Below, in pieces: positions 36,749 to 44,463 of a stretch of 64,000 bases of DNA (position 1 is its first letter; each line of letters begins with the position of its first letter). The translations under genes and the position numbers were made by a program. Below the pieces are notes generated by a model, which had not been told where the DNA came from, searched no databases, and was given only the letters and a program-made list of their open reading frames with translations. Source of the DNA: Companilactobacillus pabuli. Its GTDB lineage: Bacteria; Bacillota; Bacilli; Lactobacillales; Lactobacillaceae. Location: assembly GCF_014058425.1 (NCBI RefSeq), contig NZ_CP049366.1, positions 2,046,001 to 2,110,000 on the forward strand, given 5' to 3'.

Positions 36749-37568
36749 AATCTATACCTCCATCATTGGAATCATCTGAAGTCGATTTTTCTTTATTACC
36801 TTCTTTAGCTGATTCTTCAACTACTTTATTACCTTTAAATGCTGAGTAACCTGTTAAGATCAATGCAAGACATGCACCAAAGATTGCAACACCCGTTACA
36901 GGAACTTTCATATAAACTGCCAATGCAAAACCAAGGATAAAGAATGTAACGTTTTTCTTATTAATCATAATTTTCATCAACATTGCAAAACCAAATGCTG
37001 GAAGTAATCCCGTGGCAATACCTAATCCATCAATAACAAATTTTGGAATTACAGCAAGTAATGATTTTACAGCTGCACTACCAAACATATATGAAAGACC
37101 AACAACCAATCCAATTGGTAAATTAACTGAGAAAAATCCACCTAATAGATTCATCTTCCCAACGCCTCGCTCATCACCGGCTTTGGCATAACTATCTGCT
37201 TTATGAACAAAATAAGGAAGAATAGTGATAAAGCAAATATTCTTTACAATTAACACAAGTGATGCAATTGGAATACCCAATGTCAACGCTACAGCTGTAC
37301 TTTTTCCCGCACCAATTGCAAATGCCGTACCAAGTACACTACCAGAAATAATTTCTGGAGGAATAGAAGCACCAATTGAGAATGATCCTACAAAGGCCAA
37401 TTCCAAAGATGCACCAATAATAATACCTTCTGTAATATTCCCCATTACTAGTCCAGTTAGTGTACAAGTAACTAACGGACGAGAAAGCATAGATGAACCA
37501 AGAAAATATTCACCATTAGCTAACATAGCAATTAATGCCAATATAATAGCGGTTAAATACATGTTCAT
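36729..37568 (-). CDS. PTS mannose-family EIIC (system E)
   Basis: Channel subunit of ~279 aa; GNITEGIIIGASLELAFVGSFSIGASIPPEI and GLLPAFGFAMLMKIM mark it as close to EIIC D. ATG 37568 (AGGG 8 bases upstream) is preferred over GTG 37577. The tail is unusually long and acidic (residues ~250-279, ending YENEEF). Confidence 0.88.
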   Translation of the reverse strand: MNMYLTAIILALIAMLANGEYFLGSSMLSRPLVTCTLTGLVMGNITEGIIIGASLELAFVGSFSIGASIPPEIISGSVLGTAFAIGAGKSTAVALTLGIPIASLVLIVKNICFITILPYFVHKADSYAKAGDERGVGKMNLLGGFFSVNLPIGLVVGLSYMFGSAAVKSLLAVIPKFVIDGLGIATGLLPAFGFAMLMKIMINKKNVTFFILGFALAVYMKVPVTGVAIFGACLALILTGYSAFKGNKVVEESAKEGNKEKSTSDDSNDGGIDYENEEF

Positions 37569-37598
37569 ATTTTTCACCCTGCTCTACATAAATTTTTA

Positions 37599-38063
37599 TT
37601 AATTAAATTCTTGTCTACTTTCACTAGGAACTTGTTGAATATAAACATCAGTTCCTTCATTTTTAAGCTTTTTTAAAGCGCTTACTTCATCATCAGTTAA
37701 ATTGATCGTCTTTGAATAATTTTTTGTACCTTCACGAGGTTTTGTTCCTCCAAGATTCAAACTTTTAACGACATTATTTGTTCCCTCAATAAGTTTCTTT
37801 GCGTCTGCTACTGATTCAACAACGACTAACATCTTATACTTATCTGTGATTCCTGAATTAATTGCTTTAATACTGTCGTCAATTGATTTCATTACTAGTT
37901 TCGCATTTTCTGGTTTAGCTAATCTAATAGCCGATTTTCTAAATTCATCATTTGCTACAGAGTCATTTGCCACCAAAATTGTATTAGCTCCAACTGAACC
38001 AAACCAAGCAACGGCAACCTGCCCATGAAGTAATCTATGATCTACTCTTAATAACTCAATCAT
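37599..38063 (-). CDS. PTS mannose-family EIIB (system E)
   Basis: 154 aa, active His13 in RVDHRLLHGQVAVAW. The ATG at 38063 has AGGAGGAT upstream and follows the GntR stop by 13 bp; a longer frame to 38096 would overlap the regulator. Confidence 0.92.
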   Translation of the reverse strand: MIELLRVDHRLLHGQVAVAWFGSVGANTILVANDSVANDEFRKSAIRLAKPENAKLVMKSIDDSIKAINSGITDKYKMLVVVESVADAKKLIEGTNNVVKSLNLGGTKPREGTKNYSKTINLTDDEVSALKKLKNEGTDVYIQQVPSESRQEFN

Positions 38064-38076
38064 TATTAATATCCTC

Positions 38077-38766
38077 CTAATCAAAGTCCACAACATATTT
38101 AGTACTCATTGCGGATTTATATCGATACTCTAATCCAATTGGTTCTTCATTATTATTAAGAAACTTATTATATATCTTAAAAACAGGTTCCTTTTGATCA
38201 ATTTCAAGTTGCTTTGCTAATTCATGATCCGCTTTAATCAAGCGAAGAATCTGATCTAAATCACTAACACTTTGTAATCCAGTGTTCATACTCTCCATTA
38301 TTGAAAGAACCTTAATACTAGATACTTTAAAGTTTGGATAATTACTTAATGGAAGAACTAAAATTTCTTTTGTGATTCCATCCTTATCAAGTTGTAAAAA
38401 GACAATATAATAAACCAAATCTGATTTTTTAATCTTTAACTCATCGGCAAAATAAGGACCAGCTTTTCTTAAAAAGCTTTCTTTTACTTGCTGTTTATTT
38501 ATTTGAACATCCTCTGATTTCATAACACCTGTCATTTCTAAAATATTTTGATTTGACATTGATGGTGCTACAAATAATCCAACCCCTCTCTTACGTATGA
38601 CTAAACCGTCATCCACCAACTGATCTATAGCTTTTCGGACAGTCGTTCTGCTCACGTCATACATTTTTTGAAGTTCTACTTCATTAGGAATCTCTTCTCC
38701 AGACAAATATTTACCATTTGTAATTTTTTCAGATAATTCGTTTGCTATTTTATCGAATAAGGTCAT
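38077..38766 (-). CDS. GntR/UTRA regulator 2 (system E)
   Basis: Winged helix (GKYLSGEEIPNEVELQKMYD, VSRTTVRKAIDQLVDDGLV) and UTRA domain (LVLPLSNYPNFKV, IGLEYRYKSAMSTKYVV). Its ATG shares one base with the stop of the preceding GntR gene, so the two are made in a fixed ratio. One could sense a distinct ligand or form a heterodimer, but that is not shown. Confidence 0.87.
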   Translation of the reverse strand: MTLFDKIANELSEKITNGKYLSGEEIPNEVELQKMYDVSRTTVRKAIDQLVDDGLVIRKRGVGLFVAPSMSNQNILEMTGVMKSEDVQINKQQVKESFLRKAGPYFADELKIKKSDLVYYIVFLQLDKDGITKEILVLPLSNYPNFKVSSIKVLSIMESMNTGLQSVSDLDQILRLIKADHELAKQLEIDQKEPVFKIYNKFLNNNEEPIGLEYRYKSAMSTKYVVDFD

Positions 38767-39494
38767 CAATCTAAATCCTCCTTATAATCAAAAATATTGG
38801 TAGCGTGAAGAATATATTGAAATTTACTTCCTGATAAAAATTGGTCTGTATGTTCAATAGGATTATCATCGGCATCAAAGTTATAACTCGATACTTTAAA
38901 CAATGGAAAATCTAAAGGTATCCCTAAAATTTGAGATTTTTTTTCATCTGCTTTAACACATGAAATTTCTTCTCGTCCATAAGCAACCTTTACTGAATAA
39001 TATTTCTCTAAGGTTTTGTATAGGGAACCTTTTTCAAAATCACTACTTAAAAGTTTAGGAAAACAAGAATTATTGACGTAAGCAATTTCATATGAAATAG
39101 GTACACCTTCATTTTTACGTATTCGTTCTATCCTTATTAATTTTGATCCTTTTTTTCCATCAAAAAATCTTTTGATTTTTGTGCTCGGATAATTAACTAA
39201 ACCTCTAGAAAGCTGAACTACTTCTACATCCTGATTATCCATTTGTAATTCTTCACTCATAGACCCGGAACCAAGCATATTAATTGATATTGTTTTATTT
39301 GCCCTTAATTTTCCATCAACTCTAATCAGTTCATTATTACTTTCTAAACGATGAATAGCTGACCTTATAACAGAACGACTTACTCCCAATTCATCAGATA
39401 TTTTCCTTTCTGATGAGAACTCTGTTCTATCTCTCATTAAAAGTAAAAGATCTTCCTCTACTTTTCTTACAGAAGAAATATCTTTATATTCCAT
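38766..39494 (-). CDS. GntR/UTRA regulator 1 (system E)
   Basis: First gene of operon E. The winged helix has FSSERKISDELGVSRSVIRSAIHRL; the UTRA domain has ISYEIAYVNNSCFPKLL and PIEHTDQFLSGSKFQYIL. It differs clearly from regulator 2 beyond the family level. Probable operator: the 18-bp palindrome at 39548-39565. Confidence 0.87.
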   Translation of the reverse strand: MEYKDISSVRKVEEDLLLLMRDRTEFSSERKISDELGVSRSVIRSAIHRLESNNELIRVDGKLRANKTISINMLGSGSMSEELQMDNQDVEVVQLSRGLVNYPSTKIKRFFDGKKGSKLIRIERIRKNEGVPISYEIAYVNNSCFPKLLSSDFEKGSLYKTLEKYYSVKVAYGREEISCVKADEKKSQILGIPLDFPLFKVSSYNFDADDNPIEHTDQFLSGSKFQYILHATNIFDYKEDLD

Positions 39495-39547
39495 TATTTT
39501 ACCCCTGTTTCTGGGTGCTTTTTTTTATTTGTTATACTCAAAATAAA

Positions 39548-39565
39548 ATATATCGGCCGATATAT
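39548..39565 (-). promoter_or_regulatory. 18-bp palindromic operator before operon E
   Basis: ATATATCGGCCGATATAT is a perfect palindrome 54 bp upstream of the first GntR gene. A possible -10 (TATAAC) lies between it and the gene. It suits a dimeric GntR regulator. Confidence 0.65.
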
Positions 39566-39621
39566 AAGCATTCCTTAGCACCAATAAGATACATGTTAGC
39601 TCTTTTTGATACCACAATTAT

Positions 39622-39635
39622 TGTAAACGCATACA
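39622..39635. promoter_or_regulatory. cre-like site in operon E / aldo-keto reductase gap
   Basis: TGTAAACGCATACA fits the relaxed cre consensus WTGNAANCGNWNNCA. It lies between divergent genes, 128 bp from operon E and 157 bp from the aldo/keto reductase. The rest of the 297-bp gap shows no convincing gene. Confidence 0.5.
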
Positions 39636-39791
39636 TAAATGCTGTCAATACATGATGATGTGTTTTTTTATTTATTTTTAACGTTTGGAACATACCATAT
39701 ATACACAATGTAACCGCAAACAAACCAATTGACATCCCCCACCAAACCCTCAATAATTAAGGTGATATTTAAATATTGGAGGCAAAAATAA

Positions 39792-40712
39792 ATGAAACAA
39801 CGTTATATTGGTGAAAGTAACTGGCAAGCTTCAGCTATTGCACTTGGTATCATGCGTATGAACAGTTTGACTGTGGATCAAGCTGCTAAGGCTATCGATA
39901 CAGCTTATGATAGTGGCATTAATTTTATTGACTCAGCTGACATCTATGGTGGTGGAGATTCCGAAAAAATCTTCGGTCAAGCACTCAAGCAAAGCGGTGT
40001 AAATCGTGATCAACTATTCATTCAATCAAAAGGTGGTATCGTTTCTGGTAAGAGATATGATTTCACAAAACAACATTTGATTGATGCTGTTGATGGTTCA
40101 CTAGAACGTTTAGGTGTCGATTATCTTGATTCATTCCTTTTGCACCGTCCAGACCCATTGATGGAACCTGAAGAAGTCGCTGAAGCATTTGATGAATTGC
40201 AAAAATCAGGTAAAGTCCGTCACTTTGGTGTTTCTAACTTTAATCCTCAACAATATTTACTCGTTCAGGAAGCGGTCGACCAACGTTTAATGATTAATCA
40301 ACTTCAATTCAGCATTATGCATACTGGTATGATTGACTTTGGCATGCACACTAACATGACTGATACTCGTTCTATCAACCATGATGGCGGTATTCTTGAA
40401 TTTTCTAGACGTATGGGCGTTACAATTCAAGCCTGGTCACCATTCCAATATGGCATGTTTGCTGGTACTTTCATTAACAACGACAAGTTCCCAGAATTGA
40501 ACAAAGTTCTCCAAAAACTCGCTGACAAATATGGCGTAAGTAAAAATGCCATTGCCGCAGCTTGGATTCTTAGACATCCTGCCGACATTCAAGTTATTAT
40601 CGGTACTATGAATCCAGAGCATATCGCTGATAGTGCCAAAGGTGGAGACGTAGACCTTACTAAGCAAGAGTGGTACGACGTTTACTTCGCAGCAGGTAAT
40701 GATTTACCATAA
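39792..40712 (+). CDS. Aldo/keto reductase (YdhF-like)
   Basis: NAD(P)H-dependent reductase of the AKR family, 306 aa. Catalytic tetrad: Asp in NFIDSAD, Tyr in IYGGGDSE, Lys in QSKGGI and His in FLLHRPDPL. GVSNFNPQQYLL and IQAWSPFQYG are usual barrel strands. GGAGG precedes the ATG; it is a single-gene unit ending in a terminator. Substrate is unknown. Confidence 0.9.
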   Translation: MKQRYIGESNWQASAIALGIMRMNSLTVDQAAKAIDTAYDSGINFIDSADIYGGGDSEKIFGQALKQSGVNRDQLFIQSKGGIVSGKRYDFTKQHLIDAVDGSLERLGVDYLDSFLLHRPDPLMEPEEVAEAFDELQKSGKVRHFGVSNFNPQQYLLVQEAVDQRLMINQLQFSIMHTGMIDFGMHTNMTDTRSINHDGGILEFSRRMGVTIQAWSPFQYGMFAGTFINNDKFPELNKVLQKLADKYGVSKNAIAAAWILRHPADIQVIIGTMNPEHIADSAKGGDVDLTKQEWYDVYFAAGNDLP

Positions 40713-40733
40713 ATTTTAAAAATTTGTCATAAC

Positions 40734-40783
40734 AAAAAGGCAGTTCTTTCATTTCTAATTTTTGAAAGAACTGCCTTCTTTTG
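40734..40783 (+). terminator. Terminator of the aldo/keto reductase gene
   Basis: AAAGGCAGTTCTTTCA pairs with TGAAAGAACTGCCTT, followed by TCTTTT. Confidence 0.9.
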
Positions 40784-40824
40784 GTTTATAATGTAAATAA
40801 ATTATTAAAAAAGAGGAACTTCCT

Positions 40825-41451
40825 ATGCCAAAAGTACTCGTAATTTATGCCCATCCTTTGACCGAAAAGGGATCTTCAACGCACGAATTATACAAACATT
40901 TTATCAATGCGTACCAAGAAGCTAACCCTAATGACGAAGTCGTAGTTCACAACGTTTCTGAATATATGCCTTATCCATTAAACAAATTTGCCGTTTCAAT
41001 TTATAACAAGAAATTAGCTAAATGTGATTTAGATGTCGATGAAAAGCGCTTCAATGACGCCCGTCAGATGTGGATTGATGAGTTTAATCACGCTGACAAA
41101 TACGTTTTCGTTAATCCAATGTACAATCTCTTCATCCCTGCCGAAATGAAAAGTTACATTGACATGATAATGGCTTCTCACGATACTTTGCATGGCTCAC
41201 TGAACAAACTACATGATAAAAAAGCAATTCACTTGCAAGCTAGTGGTAACAGATATCATAAAAACGTTTCGATCGATGATCCACAAATTAAAGATTTAGC
41301 TGATGAATATCTCAAAATGATGCTACATGTCATTGGTATTGATGACTATTCTAGTGTCTTCGCCGAAGGTATGGATGTTGATCCGATGAATACCATTGAA
41401 ATATTAGACGATGCCTATGATGAAGCTAAAATTGCTGGTCAAAATTTTTAA
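40825..41451 (+). CDS. NAD(P)H:flavin/quinone oxidoreductase, azoreductase-like
   Basis: Flavodoxin-fold enzyme of 208 aa, probably FMN-dependent NADH:quinone or azo reductase. Flavin phosphate loop: YAHPLTEKGSSTHELY near the N-terminus; flavin-ring loop: VNPMYNLFIPAEMKSYIDM; ASGNRYH later. AAGAGGAAC precedes the ATG. Single gene with its own terminator. Confidence 0.85.
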   Translation: MPKVLVIYAHPLTEKGSSTHELYKHFINAYQEANPNDEVVVHNVSEYMPYPLNKFAVSIYNKKLAKCDLDVDEKRFNDARQMWIDEFNHADKYVFVNPMYNLFIPAEMKSYIDMIMASHDTLHGSLNKLHDKKAIHLQASGNRYHKNVSIDDPQIKDLADEYLKMMLHVIGIDDYSSVFAEGMDVDPMNTIEILDDAYDEAKIAGQNF

Positions 41452-41462
41452 AAATGTACAAA

Positions 41463-41499
41463 AAAGAAGTTGCGATTCAAAAATCGCAGCTTCTTTTTA
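41463..41499. terminator. Bidirectional terminator
   Basis: AAGAAGTTGCGATT and AATCGCAGCTTCTT pair with one mismatch between converging genes, with T runs on both strands. Confidence 0.88.
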
Positions 41500-41509
41500 T
41501 TTCGTACTT

Positions 41510-42388
41510 TCATTGATGATAAGTTTGGCAAAAATCAACATAGGATCCACGCAAATTAGCTTCATCCGTATATTCACAAGGAACTATTTTAGGTTTGACG
41601 GAAGCAATTTTAACAATTTGACGAATCTTTTCAATTTCTTTATTAACTTCAGGAATCAAATGTGGGTTATTAGATACGGCACCACCTAAAACAATGAGTT
41701 CAGGATCGAAACTATACTGCAAATTGTAAATCCCTTTGGCAAGCGAAGAATACATGGTTTGGACCTCTTTTTGTGCTCGAACATCGCCTTGATCCGCTAA
41801 ATTAAAGACCTCTTTACCAGAATAGTTAGTTTTGGGTTGAGAGGATTCGTTATATCTTTTAGCCACGCCAACTGAGGTAGCTAAATTACTGAGTATATTT
41901 TTATCATCGACCAACGTGTATCCAAATTCGCCACCAAATAAGTGTGCGCCATGCCAAATTTGATGATTAACAATAACTGAGCCGCCAACGCCAGTTCCAA
42001 TGATCAAGAATAAAAGACTAGAAACACCCTTTCCAGCACCAGAATCTAACTCTGCCAACGCTGCGCAATTAGCATTATTTTCCATACTTACAGGTAATCC
42101 AAATTTATCTGACAAAGCTTGTTGGATTTTAAAATTATGGATATAAGGAATGGCTGAAGCCCCTTCTACCACACCAGTTTTCTTATTAACCGCACCTGGA
42201 GAACTAATTCCTACACCTTTAATTTGATATTCTGATTTCATTTTTGCTACATTTTCATTTAAGTCAGAATAAAATTCCTCTAAAGTCTTCGGAGTAGGAA
42301 TTGAAGGTAATTTCTCCAATTTTTGATTTTTCATAACAGCTAATTTTATAGATGTACCACCGATGTCAATTAAACCTAAATCACTCAT
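41510..42388 (-). CDS. ROK-family sugar kinase
   Basis: 292 aa. ATP-binding GLIDIGGTSIKLAV, VSMENNANCAALAELD and LLFLIIGTGVGGSVIVN are ROK features. The zinc motif is absent: the stretch after EFGYTL reads VDDKNILSNLATSVG. ATG 42388 is preferred (GGGGG site upstream); the frame runs to 42478 without a better start. A perfect cre lies upstream, so it is under glucose repression. Probably a glucose- or glucoside-type kinase; an orphan gene. Confidence 0.85.
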   Translation of the reverse strand: MSDLGLIDIGGTSIKLAVMKNQKLEKLPSIPTPKTLEEFYSDLNENVAKMKSEYQIKGVGISSPGAVNKKTGVVEGASAIPYIHNFKIQQALSDKFGLPVSMENNANCAALAELDSGAGKGVSSLLFLIIGTGVGGSVIVNHQIWHGAHLFGGEFGYTLVDDKNILSNLATSVGVAKRYNESSQPKTNYSGKEVFNLADQGDVRAQKEVQTMYSSLAKGIYNLQYSFDPELIVLGGAVSNNPHLIPEVNKEIEKIRQIVKIASVKPKIVPCEYTDEANLRGSYVDFCQTYHQ

Positions 42389-42409
42389 TTTATCTAGCCC
42401 CCACTCTTT

Positions 42410-42423
42410 TGTTAACGCTTTCA
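42410..42423 (-). promoter_or_regulatory. cre site before ROK kinase
   Basis: TGAAAGCGTTAACA on the minus strand matches TGWAANCGNTNWCA at every defined base, 22 bp upstream of the start codon. Confidence 0.8.
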
Positions 42424-42562
42424 GTATAAAAGTATATACATTTGAAGTCAATTTACAAAAAAATAGACTACCTTTCACCGCTCGAACTCAAGCAACTACA
42501 AGTAACCTAAATAAAAATTTTAACCTTTGGGTAAATTTTATAACCTTTAAAATAACTGTTTT

Positions 42563-44215
42563 TTATACTTTTTGAACAAGGCAAACATCATGATGGTTGA
42601 ATTTATCTTTCTTCAAAACATGCCAATGTTTATCTTTAGTAAGATTATAATTTTCATCACCCACAAAGACCATTGCAATATCACCGGATTTTGCCTCAGC
42701 GATTCTTGAATAATCTCTCAAATAATCATACTGAGTTTCTGGCCCAATTCCTACTTCATTTCTTTTACTTTCCAATTCAGGGCCTTTTTCAACAACATAT
42801 TCCGTACTGCTAATAGGATTTCTTACTAAACGAAAAACTGCAAAATTGCTACTCATATCCGTCATATACAATCTAGATTTAGGATATTTTTTGCTCATCA
42901 TTGAATCAATTTCCCGAGTTTCCTCATAAGATCCATTGAAATTATTAAAAAAATTCTTACTACCATCAAATCCAAAATAGGCTTTGCCTACAAATACTGT
43001 CAAAAAGGCTATCGGTAAGAAGAGAATAACGTATGAAAGCATCGGATTTCTCAAACGAACTTTCAAAGCACTTATGACAGAAAACAGTCCGAAACCTACT
43101 AAAGCCAACATAGGCATCCATAATAAATTCCAATGATTATAGTTAGCTTTAATTACCATCATGCAAGGAATAAAACTAACCAATCCAATTAAGCTAATGG
43201 TCCGCATGATTTTAGCCTTTTTGCTCAAATTAGGTGTCCTTATAAAGAAACCAAAAAATCCTAATAATAATGTTGGAATAGAAATCACTCCAAAAGGAGC
43301 CACACTATTTTGTGTTAAATTATCTGTTCCTAAAAAGAATTGCTGAGCACCAATTAACATATTCTGCTTTATCCCAGTTATGACTCCATTGCTCATATCA
43401 ACTAACGAACTCGTTCGATTGGCTCTTAAATAGGGATATTCAAAGAATAAAAATTTAGAAATATGATTAATATGTTGAACATTTACTCGATAAGCAAAAA
43501 CAATTAATGGTATGGCCATTATTAAAATAATAATCAACCATGTTACTAAAAGCTTTATAGGCAACCATCTTTTAATCAAAATCATTCCCGTCAGTAACAT
43601 CACTAAGATCGGTAAATAAATCCACGCGGCAATATACCCATATGCCGATAATCCTAATAATATTCCTGAAACTACTATCCAAACTAATAGAGAAATATTT
43701 TTTTGGTTGTCATTAATTGCCAAAAATAAAGTAATCAAACTCAAGGCAACAAACACAGGAGCAATATTAGCATCTAAGACCCATCTACCAGAAATAAATA
43801 TCCAGGGTGAAGTCAACATAGTGATTAAAACGCAAACAGCCAACAATTTATCTTTTTGACTAGTGTATAAAACGATTGAAAAACTTAGAATAGTCACAAA
43901 AGTCAAAATAGCCATTGGTAATCTAAATATTGTTGTTGTAAAACCAAACAGCTTAACCACTGGTAGTACAATCCAAGAATATAAAACTGACTGGCCTTGA
44001 CCCCAGACACTACCAAAATAAACTGGATCATGTAATCCATTTATATCAGTTGAAAACTTGGTTTCACTGATGACCTCATTCATATAATTGGTTTCATCTA
44101 TAAAAAGACCTGGAATACTGCCGATTTTATACAAGAAAAAACCTAAAAATACTATTGATATCGCTAAAATTATTAAAAGATAGCGATTCTCCCCCATTTT
44201 TTTCAAATACTTCAT
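42563..44215 (-). CDS. GT39-like membrane glycosyltransferase
   Basis: 550 aa with about eleven hydrophobic segments and the GT-C fold marks: an Asp-Glu pair in the first outside loop (GLFIDETNYMNEV), VWGQGQSVLY, and GRWVLDANIAP. C-terminal soluble domain from about residue 440. Such enzymes move a sugar from a lipid carrier to a wall polymer or protein. It is not linked to a polysaccharide cluster. Weak terminator-like hairpin follows at 42514-42541. Confidence 0.78.
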   Translation of the reverse strand: MKYLKKMGENRYLLIILAISIVFLGFFLYKIGSIPGLFIDETNYMNEVISETKFSTDINGLHDPVYFGSVWGQGQSVLYSWIVLPVVKLFGFTTTIFRLPMAILTFVTILSFSIVLYTSQKDKLLAVCVLITMLTSPWIFISGRWVLDANIAPVFVALSLITLFLAINDNQKNISLLVWIVVSGILLGLSAYGYIAAWIYLPILVMLLTGMILIKRWLPIKLLVTWLIIILIMAIPLIVFAYRVNVQHINHISKFLFFEYPYLRANRTSSLVDMSNGVITGIKQNMLIGAQQFFLGTDNLTQNSVAPFGVISIPTLLLGFFGFFIRTPNLSKKAKIMRTISLIGLVSFIPCMMVIKANYNHWNLLWMPMLALVGFGLFSVISALKVRLRNPMLSYVILFLPIAFLTVFVGKAYFGFDGSKNFFNNFNGSYEETREIDSMMSKKYPKSRLYMTDMSSNFAVFRLVRNPISSTEYVVEKGPELESKRNEVGIGPETQYDYLRDYSRIAEAKSGDIAMVFVGDENYNLTKDKHWHVLKKDKFNHHDVCLVQKV

Positions 44216-44258
44216 AAGTAATCCCCATACAATTATTTATTTCATATGACACACTAAC

Positions 44259-44291
44259 AAAGCATGGTAATTTATTGGATTGCCATGCTTT
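44259..44291. repeat. 13-bp inverted repeat in GT39 leader
   Basis: AAAGCATGGTAAT pairs with ATTGCCATGCTTT (one G-U) around a 7-base loop, upstream of the GT39-like gene. No long T run follows, so it may be a leader structure or protein-binding site. Confidence 0.55.
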
Positions 44292-44421
44292 ATTTTGATA
44301 TGTTTTGTTCCCCGTAACGAAAATATATATCATATTCAATAATTCACACATTAAAATTCTAGGACTGTTATAAATATTTTACAAGCAAACTTCTGATGTA
44401 CTGAATACTATTTCCCAATAT

Positions 44422-44454
44422 AAAAAAAAGATGTGACATCAATCTATCACATCT
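44422..44454 (-). terminator. Terminator of the second GH13 gene
   Basis: AGATGTGA and TCACATCT pair around 10 bases, with eight T's downstream on the minus strand. Confidence 0.85.
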
Positions 44455-44463
44455 CAAATCTTA

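Noticed and set aside
14393-38063. CRISPR or phage origin for the repeated gene pattern
   Set aside because: The repetition is of PTS gene sets. No short direct repeats with spacers, integrase, transposase or phage genes were seen.
39538-39753. Minus-strand 71-codon frame with two hydrophobic stretches upstream of operon E
   Set aside because: The ribosome binding site touches the only plausible ATG, and the frame covers the operator palindrome and cre-like site. It is more likely regulatory DNA.
44127-44351. 74-codon minus-strand frame across the GT39 gene start
   Set aside because: It overlaps the GT39 start in another frame, has no ribosome binding site and includes the inverted repeat.
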